A DNA stretch of 64,000 nucleotides, taken from positions 1,302,001 through 1,366,000 of the forward strand of contig JAULSR010000005.1 of the NCBI GenBank assembly GCA_030512295.1, given 5' to 3'. Every line of letters starts with the position of its first letter. The stretch's first letter is position 1. A model generated the notes under the pieces. It had not been told where the DNA came from, ran no database searches, and saw only the letters and a program-made list of their open reading frames with translations. Both the position numbers and the translations under genes were made by a program. Positions 1-9,937 of this stretch are shown here, piece after piece. The stretch is from Bombardia bombarda. Lineage: Eukaryota; Ascomycota; Sordariomycetes; Sordariales; Lasiosphaeriaceae.

Positions 1-9
1 TTCTAACAA

Positions 10-91
10 GGCGTGGTGGCAGAGTGGTCTAATGCGCAAGACTAGAAATCTTGTCTCCTCGGAGGCGTCGGTTCAAATCCGGCCCACGTCG
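10..91 (+). tRNA. tRNA-Ser (anticodon AGA)
   Basis: The sequence folds into a complete class II (long variable arm) tRNA. The 7-bp acceptor stem pairs 10-16 with 84-90 (one G-U pair). The anticodon stem is 37-41/49-53 with AGA at 44-46. A variable arm of about 13 nt spans 54-66. The T-stem is 67-71/79-83 with the loop TTCAAAT. The discriminator base is G91, as expected for serine. There is no intron. AGA (read as IGA) decodes UCU/UCC/UCA serine codons. A run of seven T follows 17 nt downstream. This is seen directly; only the modified wobble base is inferred. Confidence 0.95.
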
Positions 92-107
92 GAATTGCGA
101 TATTTCA

Positions 108-114
108 TTTTTTT
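108..114 (+). terminator. Pol III terminator of tRNA-Ser
   Basis: Seven consecutive T residues lie 17 nt after the mature 3' end of the tRNA. Such a run is the usual RNA polymerase III stop signal. Confidence 0.7.
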
Positions 115-613
115 GCCGTCATGTTCTGGACGATATCTTTTTTTCGCGAGCAGCTCTTGATTGTTTTCAGGGGGTTTCCTGGGTGGCGTTGCGGGTCTTG
201 GCCGAAAGTCTGTTGTGGAGTCAAAACGGGAAAGCCCGTTGCTCGTCTGGGAGCCAGTGGGGGCATGGGTTCTCAGATTTGGCACCGTGGCTCAGGCAAT
301 GCCAATTTCAAGACTTGTATGGAGTATTGTGTGTTTAACTATATTTTGATGATAAGTAGCAGAGGGTCGGTTCATAATGAGTACCTTGATCATCGTGGAG
401 AAGGGAATGGGAACAAACAGAAAGTGTAATTGACAAGATCAAGGTTTAAAGCTTTGCCGGCCCCACTCTGGGCAGCCCGCCCACCCATGCTGCCTACCTG
501 CCTGGCGCAAATGCCGTTTTGTTCAACTTGCCTTCCATGCCACTATGTTAGTCACAGACACCGCGCACCAAATCTACGACCGTATCGGTGATTGACTTGG
601 CTGGACTCAGTCA
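115..613. other. Intergenic, tRNA-Ser to DUS2
   Basis: About 500 bp without a supportable gene. The short open frames are not conserved-looking. The right part should contain the promoter and leader of the Dus2 gene; no TATA box is obvious. Confidence 0.5.
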
Positions 614-2075
614 ATGAGAAGGTTCGCGTGCCTTTTGCGAGGTGTCATGGTGTCTACCTCTATTGCTGAAGAGGCCGCGGCAACGTCGGTGGCGACGGCG
701 ACGATGACAGCGACGGCAACACCTGCGATAGCTGCCACACCAGCGCGAGTGCCCATCCCGCCCCGGGGCGTCGACTACCGCGGCAAGCTGGCTCTGGCTC
801 CCATGGTCCGCTCCGGCGAGCTGCCCTCCCGCCTGCTGGCGCTGCACTACGGAGCTGACCTCGTCTGGGGTGAGTAATACCTTGCTGGCCACACTACAGA
901 ACTACAAAACACTGAACCCTCCTAACCCAACCCCCCCCCCCCCCTTCCCAGGCCCCGAAACCGTCGACCACTCCCTTATCGGCTCCGTCCGGCGCGTCAA
1001 CCCGCGCACCAACATGATCGAGTGGACGCGCATCCCCTCCAACCAGACCAAGCACGAGACCCCCGCCGAGAGCGTCATCTACCGGCTCGACCCCTTGCGC
1101 GAAGGCAGCAAGCACGTCTTCCAGATCGGCACCAGCGACCCGGAGCGCGCGGTCGCCGCCGCGCGTCTGGTCGCTGCCGACGTCGCCGGCATCGACGTCA
1201 ACGCGGGCTGTCCCAAGCCCTTCAGCACGTCGGGCGGCATGGGCGCCGCGCTGCTGCAGACGCCCGACAAGCTGGCGGCCATCCTCGAGGCGCTGGTCCG
1301 TGAGATCCCGCCTGCCTTTGGCATTGGGATCAGTGTGAAGATCCGGTTGCTGGAGACGCCGGAGCGGACCGGGGCGCTGGTGCGCCGGCTCGTGGCGACG
1401 GGGATCACGGGGCTGACGCTGCATTGCCGGACGACGCCGATGCGGCCGAGGGAGCGGGCGATCCGCGAGCAGCTGCGGATGGTGGCGGGCGTGTGTCGCG
1501 AGGCGGGGGTTGCGTGTCTGATGAATGGGGATGTGGCGGGGCGCGATGAGGCAGAGGCGCTAGTGGAGGAGTATGGGGTAGATGGGGCGATGATCGCGAC
1601 GGCAGCAGAGAAGAATCCAAGTGTGTTCCGGGCGGGGAAGGATGGCGGGATGGCGGGGTGGAGGGAGGCGGTGGAGAGGTATGTGCGGTTTGCGATGGAG
1701 GCGGAGAATAAGTTTGGGAATACAAAGTATCTGCTGGGGCAGATGATTCCGGGGAAGGAGCAGGCGATCCGGGAGCTGCCGCCGTGTAAGAGCTATGTCA
1801 AGACGGTGGAGATGTTGGGGTTTGGGGGGTTGGTTGAGCTGGCGAGGGCGACGGATGAGGTTTTGGGGTTGGGGGAGAAGAAGAAGGTGGTGGCGCCTGT
1901 GGACAAGTCGGCCGCGGGTCAGGGTGCCAACAAGAAGAGGAAATGGACTGATAATGGGGGGAGGAATAAGGGGGGCGATGCGAAGAGGCAGCAGCAGCAT
2001 CAAACGCAGCAGACGCAGACGCAGCCCCATCCCGCACCTATCCCGACTGCTGTTGCAGCTACTACCACCGTTTAG
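614..2075 (+). CDS. DUS2: tRNA-dihydrouridine(20) synthase, Dus2 type
   Basis: CDS join(614..869,952..2075), 459 aa. Dus2 is an FMN enzyme that reduces U20 in the D-loop of cytosolic tRNAs using NAD(P)H. The TIM-barrel start KLALAPMVRSGELPSR is at about residues 58-73. The catalytic cysteine sits in DVNAGCPKPFS (Cys172), followed by SGGMGAALL. The motifs SVKIRLL and LHCRTTPMRPRER are also present; APMVR, NAGCP and the HCRT segment resemble Dus2/Smm1 rather than Dus1, Dus3 or Dus4. The 82-bp intron begins GTGAGT, ends TTCCCAG and contains a run of 14 C (931-944). The C-terminus (from about residue 405) is basic and Gln/Thr-rich and shows no dsRNA-binding domain, unlike the animal enzyme. The start at 614 is the first ATG of the frame; Met12 (647) is a possible alternative because the first 50 residues are low complexity. 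Confidence 0.9.
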
Positions 2076-2809
2076 GTGTCATATAGTTATCTCTCTTTTT
2101 CTTTGTTCCTTTTGGGATCTTCTATATGGCTAAAGGGAAGCTGTAACTCAGAGGCATAGAGCATAAGCATGGGGCGTTTTACACTAGAAGGGAAAATAAA
2201 AGGGGCGGGATGCTTTTACACAAAGGCCTGTTTTTAGCTCCTATGATATTCGGCGAGATATTCCCTGGTGACGATATTCAAACAGTACATACATGTCTGC
2301 TAGCCAGCGTTAGGTACACTTGATAAATGCAAGTGATAAATGTATTATTGTTGATCTGATGTGACTGGACCTGTTGCAACTGGTGTAAGCGTGTCCCTTG
2401 GGTGTATAAAATGAACAAGACAGTGTTGAGCAATAAGCATTTCTATCAGCCCCCTTCCTATGACAAGTGGTGTGTACATCTTGGGATACATATCCCAATG
2501 GGCCATGCCGGGCCATTTTCCACCCTCTTTGAAGCCGGGTAATCGGCTAGATTCAGCCTGGTAGAGAAAGTTATGATATGTGATGGTATTGTTGTTACAT
2601 TTGCCAATGTCTCCCTCCCTCCCGCAGGCAGACAGACAGGCGCTCAAGCCCCTTTATGCCTGTTATACAAAACAGGCCGGAGCCGGTTATGGTTGTTGGT
2701 GTTTTTTGTTTGTTATACACACGCCCAATTCGCGATCTATTAAAACAGAGATTTTCCTTCTTTTCTTCCTCCCTCTCTCCTCTATTACAGTCCGTCCGTC
2801 CCAACACGC
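2076..2809. other. Convergent 3' regions of DUS2 and TIM10
   Basis: About 730 bp between two convergent stop codons. It holds the two 3' UTRs, and I see no further gene. An AATAAA-like element (AAAATAAA) occurs near 2193 on the plus strand. Confidence 0.5.
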
Positions 2810-3161
2810 TTAGAAGCCCATGCCACCGCCCCGTGCGGCCGTCTCCTTTTGAAGCTGCTCCGAGATCTTTTGATGCGACTCGAAGAACTTTGCGGCGCAC
2901 CGGTCCAGGCACACGGACTCGCCCTTGGCCAGCTCGCCCTCGCGGTATGTCTTGTCGATGCACTTGAGGGTGCAGATCTTGACCATCCTGGGAGGAGGAG
3001 AAGGGGTTTGTGTCAGTTTTGTATCCTGGGGGAGGCTATGTTTGCTGTATTGAATGAACCTACCGGGAGTGCATCTCGGCGACTACCTTGAGCTCATTCT
3101 CGACGGCGGAAATCCTCTCGGCCGACGTGGGCTGGGGCTTGCCGAATCCGAGGAAAGACAT
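2810..3161 (-). CDS. TIM10: Mitochondrial intermembrane-space chaperone Tim10
   Basis: CDS complement(join(2810..2987,3064..3161)), 91 aa. Tim10 forms a hexamer with Tim9 that escorts hydrophobic precursors across the intermembrane space to TIM22 and the sorting machinery. The twin CX3C motif is complete: Cys38/Cys42 and Cys59/Cys63, separated by 16 residues, the small-Tim signature. The length equals that of fungal Tim10, and the N-terminus MSFLGFG plus C-terminal GGGMGF match that subfamily rather than Tim9, Tim8 or Tim13. The 76-bp intron splits an Arg codon just before MVKICTLKC. It is transcribed divergently from the mitochondrial LysRS gene, with 744 bp between the two start codons. Confidence 0.95.
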
Positions 3162-3905
3162 GTTGTATGTATGGGTTTGTTTGTTTGTTGGTTGGGTGGG
3201 TTTATCGTCGTCGACCTTGTCGCGTCTCGAGATGGCTTGTTTTAAAAATAACGGCGGCTTGAGGGAAATGCGCTGTCGGTGTGTATGGTGACCGTATCGT
3301 TGCTCTTGAATCAAGATATGGAAATGCGAAGGGGGGGAATGACGATACAGAAGCCTTCCCGAAGCTCAAGAACTTCAGGCCCACTTCTTTTTCCGGAGCT
3401 TGGCATTGGCGCAAAGGCAAGCATGGGCGCGCTCCATGGGTCCCCAGATGGTGGCCGGGGGTGGGCTATGGGTAATGGTCGGGTAATTGGGACGCTCGTG
3501 CTACCGCGTATAAAAACTTCGGTCGTGGGGGCCCCAATTGCTCGAATTGCAACACTTCCATCCAGCATGGAAAATCTGGATGACTGAACAGAAACAGGAG
3601 CTCTTGTCTCCAACAGCTCCCAGCTCTGTCTAGACATTCTCCCATCCAGCATGATTGTAAGTTACAAACCATCTCTCTGTTCTGTCTTCTCTCAATTCCC
3701 CCGGATCTGGCTCCAATATGATGAATTAGTTTAAACATTAGAACCGTTGCGACTGACACGCTTCGGCGTGCATGATCAAATATGCCTTTTATTCTGATAT
3801 GCCACCTCCAATCACACACTGGACTACCTACCCCAACCAATTGTTCGCACAATTGCAACACCAGAGGATCTGCAGAATGCTAATATTCTATCCTCAGGCG
3901 CAATA
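3162..3905. promoter_or_regulatory. Shared divergent promoter of TIM10 and mitochondrial LysRS
   Basis: 744 bp separate two divergently transcribed nuclear genes for mitochondrial proteins. No other gene is supported here. The right half contains the probable leader intron of the LysRS gene (3657-3897), so the actual promoter DNA is likely within about 3162-3600. Function is inferred from arrangement only. Confidence 0.55.
3657..3897 (+). other. Probable 5'-leader intron of the LysRS gene
   Basis: The donor GTAAGT (3657-3662), the branch-site-like GCTAAT (3879-3884) and the acceptor CCTCAG (ends 3897) form a convincing 241-nt fungal intron. Upstream, ATGATT (3651-3656) joins to GCGCAATAATG after splicing. 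This gives a four-codon upstream frame (Met-Ile-Ala-Gln-stop) whose TAA overlaps the main ATG at 3906 as TAATG. An alternative acceptor at 3875 would instead put the ATG at 3651 in frame with the enzyme and add 12 residues. RNA reads across 3656 would decide. Confidence 0.55.
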
Positions 3906-5776
3906 ATGAATTATTCTACCTCTTGTCTCCAGTTCCTGCGACCGTACGCCTGGAAGTCGCCCATCGGCGGTAGCGGTGGCATTCATGCGACGGCATACCT
4001 GCGCTTCTACCACCAGGCTCGCCATGATGAACTAACACAGGCAAACGCACTCAGGTACCCTCGAATCCGGCGCGATGGGGTTGGCACGCCCATGCGGATT
4101 CCCGCGTTCCGTGAAAAGTACAAGCACGTAGAGACGGGCGCAGTGGCAGAGGAGGAGGTGGTCCTGCAGGGACGCCTCCAGTCGGTCCGCCGGGCAGGCT
4201 CCAAGCTCATATTTCTCAATATCAAGAGCGAGTTCGAGCATGTCCAGGGCCTGTGCAATTTCCGAAAATTAGAAGCTGCCACAGGCACAACCATAGATAG
4301 TTTCAAGCAACTCTCCCGCCTGCTTAACAGAGGTGACATTGTCTGTACGTGTACACATGCGCGCGTCCTCGCGCGAAGCTCTTACCATCTCTCTGTCCAT
4401 TCTCCATCGAGAAAATCGAGAGCTCTCTCTCTATCTTCACCTTCCTGCCGCCGGCTGGCTCTGGCTGACCTGAGAAAACACCGTAAACAGCTGTAACAGG
4501 AAGAGCAACACGCACACCCACAGGCGAGCTGACTCTCGAGGCCACCCGCATGCCCGAGCTGCTCTCACCCACCCTCGTCCCCTTGCCAGTCAAGCTCGCC
4601 GACGAGGACACGCGGATCCAGCAGCGCCACATTGACATGCTGGTGAACCGCAAGACCATAGACACGCTCCGCGTGCGCTCCCACATCATCAAGCACATGC
4701 GCGACTTCCTGCACGCCCGCGGCTTCCTCGAGTTCCAGACCCCCATCCTGGCCGACAACGCCGGCGGCGCCGTCGCCCGCCCCTTCACCACCACCGCCAC
4801 GCACGAGTCCGACAAGGACCTCTCCCTGCGCATCGCCCCCGAGCTCTGGCTCAAGCGCCTCGTCGTCGGCGGCGTCGACAAGGTCTTCGAGCTCGGCCCC
4901 TCCTTCCGCAACGAGGGCATCGACCAGACGCACAACCCCGAGTTCACCACCTGCGAGTTCTACAACGCTTACGCCTCCCTCGACGACCTCATCGCCCTGA
5001 CCGAGGACCTCGTCTGCGGCATCGCCCACCACGCCCAGTCCCTCGTCTCCACCAGTCTCGACTCCCTCCCACCCATCGACCTCCCCGCCTACCGCCGCCC
5101 CTTCCGCCAGATGGAATTCATCCCCTCGCTCGAATCCGCCATCGCCGGCGGCGAGTTTCGCATGCCCGACCTCTCGGCCCCGTCCGCCCTCGACGACCTC
5201 GTCGCCGCCCTCGCAACACACGGCATCACCATCCCGACGCCACTGCCCGTCCTCCCCAAGCTGCTCGACCAGCTCGCCGCCACCTACATCGAGCCGCACT
5301 CGGCCGACGGCGCCCCGCTCTTCATCACCCACCACCCCGTGTGCATGTCCCCGCTGTCCAAGAGCTTCGTCTGCCCCGCGACGGGCCAGGCCGTGTCCGC
5401 GCGCACCGAGCTCTTTATCGGCGGCATGGAGATTGCAAACATGTACGAGGAGGAGAACGATCCGTTTGCGCAGCGGCGCAAGTTTGTCGAGCAGGCGAGG
5501 AGGCATCGGGATGTTGACGATCAGCCCCTTTCTGAGAGTGGGGAGGAGGAGGTGGCTATTGACGAGGGGTATGTGCAGGCGCTGGAGTCGGGGCTGCCGC
5601 CTACGGGGGGCTGGGGCTGTGGGATTGAACGGCTTGTCATGTTGTTTGCGGGCACGCGGAGGATTAGTGATTGCTTGAGTTTTGGGAATCTGAGGAATGT
5701 GGTGGGTGTGTCGAGTCTCAAGAGGGCTGCTACTGCTGTGGGAGAGGCGGATGGTGCTGGGGAGGAGACGAAGTAG
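3906..5776 (+). CDS. MSK1: Lysyl-tRNA synthetase, mitochondrial
   Basis: CDS join(3906..4344,4491..5776), 574 aa. This class II aminoacyl-tRNA synthetase charges mitochondrial tRNA-Lys. The N-terminus is rich in Ser/Arg/aromatic residues without acids up to about residue 40, compatible with a matrix presequence. An OB-fold anticodon-binding region spans about 83-170. Motif 1 lies near 210-235. Motif 2 contains FRNEGIDQTHNPEFTTCEFY (Arg286). Motif 3 contains GWGCGIERLVMLFAG (from 520, Arg527). These are LysRS-specific. The 146-bp intron starts GTACGT. Of several AGs, only the acceptor at 4490 restores a family-like stretch (GDIVSVTG...TGELT); later acceptors give a stop or lose it. A shorter form lacking the leader intron is discussed separately. 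Confidence 0.93.
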
Positions 5777-6905
5777 TCTGATGGCCCTTTCTCTCGGTTT
5801 GTCCCCGAGGTGAGGTTTGATGGGCGATGTCGAGAGGAGAGAGACAGCCAAAAGGACAAGGAGATTTGATTCTGTTGTGATAATATTTGAGGTGTATGTA
5901 TCATCCTGATAGGCGGTCAGAGTACGAAAAGAGAAATAATAGATCAGATACCCGTTATCGTCGTTCACATCCCAATGTCAACAAGGAACTGCACAATACC
6001 ATGTCAAGAAAAACTAATGACCCTCCTTGCCCCCATAACCATCATCATCTCACTAGACCACAGGTTTGTATCAAAATGTTGTGAAAAAGGTAATGTGAAA
6101 TTCAGCGCGGCAAGAACTGCTATCAAGGTCTATCTCTACTTGAGGTGGAGCACAATCTGATCGCTCAAAACCCATCCCATACCCGCAGCCAAACGTCCAA
6201 CAAAAGGGGGTATATCTCCACCAACGCGTTCCTAGCAATGCAGTCTATGCGTATCCATTTTCGCCCCCATCCTGTATAGCTCCAACCTTGACCACCGAAA
6301 CACTGCCAGTCCTAAGAACGTCCCAGTCCAACGCCTTGACAAGAGCAGACCCCTTGGTATCAACCGTGCTCGCTATGCTCCCTTTTGCGTACCATAGACC
6401 GTGAGGAAAGAACGTAAAGGAAAGGAAAATAGTAAAACAAGAACCTCAAAACAAATTTATCCACCATGCTTTCCCCCAAAGAACTGAACGCTATGCAATC
6501 TATTGGTTTAGTTGACGGAATAGGAAATTTGCGTCGAGAAGTTTCACGTCGCGTTCATCCCCGAGTAGAAAGAAGGAAAGACGAGCTCTCAAACTGGAAC
6601 CTAGTCATCGTATTTTGTCTCCAAGTGGACAACCAGAAAGACGAAGATCCTGAGCTGGACTGTTTCGCCATGTCTAGCCTCGACGGGCAAAGAAAGACGA
6701 CAATGTAACCTGACATTGTGGACGAAAGAAACAAAGTCCAAGGGTTGAAGAAAGAAACCACGAACTAGTCAAAAGTCGCAGTTGTATGGAGCAAACATGT
6801 GATGTCGAGTATCGTTCAGGGCCGCAACCCGTTGATTTCGAGGGCATTGTGAAGCGTCATCCAGTTTACCGTGAGGCCTGGTTTCCGTAAAATGGCGAAT
6901 CTCAA
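5777..6905. other. Intergenic between convergent genes
   Basis: 1.1 kb between the stop codons of MSK1 and the F-box-like gene, containing both 3' UTRs. An 80-codon frame at 6466-6708 has no recognisable features and was not called. Confidence 0.5.
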
Positions 6906-9900
6906 TCAATAGATTGCACCCTGGCGGTACGGGACTTCCTCAAATTGGGCACTTGAGGCTTGATATTCCGCTCTGAGCTTGTCCATGTTGTAGGGCAGAC
7001 GGAATGCGTTGACAAGACTGAACCGTTGGTCATCAACCACGGCATTCCATTTCCGACTGACCTCTCTGTCATATACGTTCTGCTGCCTATGCCACGCGTT
7101 CCTCATCTCAGTGATGCCTCCTGGGCTGTCCATGAGTTGGTTGAAGTAGTCGTCGACTTCAGCCTCGGTCATCTCTTCCCACTCCTGCGCAAGTTTGAGC
7201 CTTCGTCTTTCTTCGATAGCAGGCCCAGCCATCTCACGGGTTATATCCTTTTTCGCCGGCCACTTGAGTTTGACCGCCTTCTTCCCTTGGATGTCCATTA
7301 TCTCGGCAGCACGAGGATACGGGAGTGTGCACGGATGCTGTTGCTGTGGGCCTCCCTCTCTCAGGTTCACAGGTCCTTGCAATGGGGCATAGTAAAGTCT
7401 CCAGCGTGCGACGCTTTGTACCTCCGAGTCGATGCCGGCTGGGATCGGGTTGACGGGCATCGGGTTCTCCTTACTCTGCATGCTGGCGTCCTCGCATCGG
7501 AAAAAGTGGTAAAGCTCATCAGCCTTACGTGCATCCTTGAAAGCGAGGCGACGGGGAACTACGCTCGTTGCCAGGTCCCCTGCTTTCGCCGTCTTCGGGT
7601 CAAAGCCCCCGAGTCGCTGCAACATGATGCTTCTTTGCCATAGGCGAAGGTGACTGTCCTCCATGACGTTGACGAACCGCTCGCTAGCGCAACCCCAGCA
7701 AGTGCTGAATGGATAATGAAAGAGACCTCGAGGATATTCGATCTTGCACACCTGGCAGGAGATGCTGTCGAGCCAAAAGCTCTCGTTAAGGCAATCGTCA
7801 CCGAGTCTTGATCTCATGGTAGCAGGTAGATTCTGGACCACCTTCTTTTTGAAAGCCAAACTGCAAATGATCTCCTTTGCGAATGCTCTTGGGTTCTTGG
7901 CATTTGCCGCTGCACGTCGTTTGTTTGCCATCAGAGCATCGCGGAATTCCAGGGCCCACGTATCCTTTGGCCCGGGAAGCTTCAGCATGAATTGAAAGAT
8001 AGGAGAATTGTCGCTCAGCAGATCCATGCCTACTTTGTGAGCCAGGGGAAGGACACGAATGATGCTGCATCCTACGGCCTTGGAGATGTCGAAGCATGGC
8101 TGGTGGTAGGTAATGCCAAACGTACCCAGGCGCTCACCATGGGCATCGGACTTGGGACCATGGAAATAATAAGGCTCAAACTCGACTGCAACATACCGTT
8201 GCTTGTTGCCCGACTTCCGAGGGTGGCGATCGATGGCCTCAAGAACTGCATTCAGCTTGGTGAAGTCGAGCATAAGACATTGAGTAATAGCCATGGTCTC
8301 CAGATTAGGCATGGAGTTCAGCAAAATCTCAAATTCGTCGACGCTAAATAATGGCATGCCGGAGATTGCGACGCGGCGGAAACTCATGGGTATTTGGTGA
8401 ACCGCAGAGACTGTAGCAAATTCAAGTCAGCAGGCTGCCTAGAACTGATCTATCAAACCACTTACAGAACTTATCACAGCGATGCATGTCGAAGGCCATC
8501 GGCCGCTTGTGCTGCACTGTGCGATATTCATTTTTCGCGCCTGGTGCAATCACCAAGAGCTGAGCTCGAACACCGTCCTTCCGGATATATCGATCTGGGC
8601 TGTCGGGAGATGCCTTTTCCGCTAGGATATCCTGGAATTTTTCAACAGGGAACTCTCCCTCCTGGTGGAAGTTCCAGAATTCCTATTTCCGTGTCAGTAT
8701 CAGCCGAGCAAATAACATGTACCATGTCAATTAGCAAACTTACGATGTGAGCTATCACGCAATCTGTCATTTTCTTGCTGACGGACATCAACTTAATCAT
8801 ATCGCGGAATCCAAGAAGCTCAAAAATATGATGTCCAATCTCAGCGATTCCCAACATCTTCTCAAGAGTCTGGCCTTTCTCCGAAACCGGCTCGACGACC
8901 GGGATGTTGGGTTTGCTCGCATTGTAGGCGCTGACGGCGGATGTTACTGCGTAAGACTATGTCGTGTTAGTGAACAGTAAGAAGCACGTCAGGAGGATGA
9001 TACCCACTGTCATGCGGGATGACCGATAGATGAGCTCATCGCGCATTTCGAGGCGAAGATTGAACAAGTCGAGTTCGCCCTGTTCCTCGTAGAGCTCCTG
9101 GTACTTCCAGTAGTTTGTGTCCGACAAGTTGCTGTAGATCATGGGGAGCTGATCTCTCTTGTACTGAGCAATCTGTTTTTCAGCAGTTATCATAACCTTA
9201 TCCTTCGTGTCCGAAGGAGTGCGGTTCTTGTTCTCTCCGCGAGTGGTATTGTTGGTCTTCGCATTGGAAGGCGAAGTGGCGTTCGTACCGTTTGCATTCG
9301 AAGGAGTGGGCGAAGCCTTCATGTTGGAAGAAGACCTCGGGTTGGGAGAAGATCTCGGGGTGGAAGAAGATCTCGGGTTGGGAGAAGACCTCGGGTTGGG
9401 AGAAGATCTCGGGGTAGAAGAAGATCCCAGGTTGGAAGAAGAAGCAACGGGATTCCAGCCAGGGGTAAGAGTGCCAGTGTTGGGAGAAGATCTCGGGTTA
9501 GAAGAAGAAGAAGAAGCAACTCGATTCCAGCCGGGAGAAAGAGTGCCAGTAGTAGTAGAAAACCTCGGGTTGGAAGAAGAAGAAGAAGCAACGGAATTCC
9601 AGCCGGGAGTAAGAGTGCCACGAGTAGGAGCGGGCTTACCTCTCACCCCGGAGGAAGGCCTCGGGTGGGAAACAGGAGCGACGAGATTCCAACCGGGGGT
9701 AAGAGTGTCAGGAGTGGGAGTGGGCTCGGCGTTCTGGTTGGGAATAGAGTTGTCAACCTGTTGGCGGTTGCGCTGGTTCTTTCGATACCAACGGCCTTGG
9801 TGATTGCCATTGTTCTGGCGATTGCCTTGCTGGTTATGCTGACGATGATTGCCCTGATTGTCCGGGCCAGCCGGTTGGCAGATTGCACCTCCAGGACCAG

Positions 9901-9937
9901 CCTGGCTGCCGTTGGCAGATCCGTTTCCGACAGCCAT
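6906..9937 (-). CDS. F-box-like protein with GW-repeat N-terminus
   Basis: CDS complement(join(6906..8410,8466..8682,8744..8956,9008..9937)), 954 aa. All four exons join in frame with GT..AG introns of 55, 61 and 51 bp; a TAG lies just before exon 2, so splicing is needed. Residues 1-75 are Gln/Asn/Gly/Arg-rich (RWYRKNQRNRQQ). Residues 78-162 carry four copies of TLTPGWN (one TLSPGWN) spaced 30, 24 and 24 residues apart, separated by Ser-rich linkers. Residues 172-205 are SSPNPR-type repeats. A weak F-box-like helix region (IAEIGHHIFELLGFRDMIKL) begins near 347. The last exon has CQVC and CWGC about 20 residues apart, a possible zinc ribbon. F-box proteins recruit substrates to SCF ubiquitin ligases, but that role is inferred. 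The start is the first ATG in the frame. I do not recognise an orthologue. Confidence 0.75.
9320..9440 (-). repeat. Ser-Pro-Arg coding tandem repeats
   Basis: Imperfect 12- and 18-bp units based on CTCGGGTTGGGAGAAGA on the plus strand encode SNPRSS / STPRSSP repeats in exon 1 of the F-box-like gene. Copy number is likely variable between strains. Confidence 0.8.

Noticed and set aside
10..2075. Functional link between tRNA-Ser and the adjacent Dus2 gene
   Set aside because: One tRNA gene beside a tRNA-modifying enzyme is easily coincidental; the promoters are different classes and no shared element is seen.
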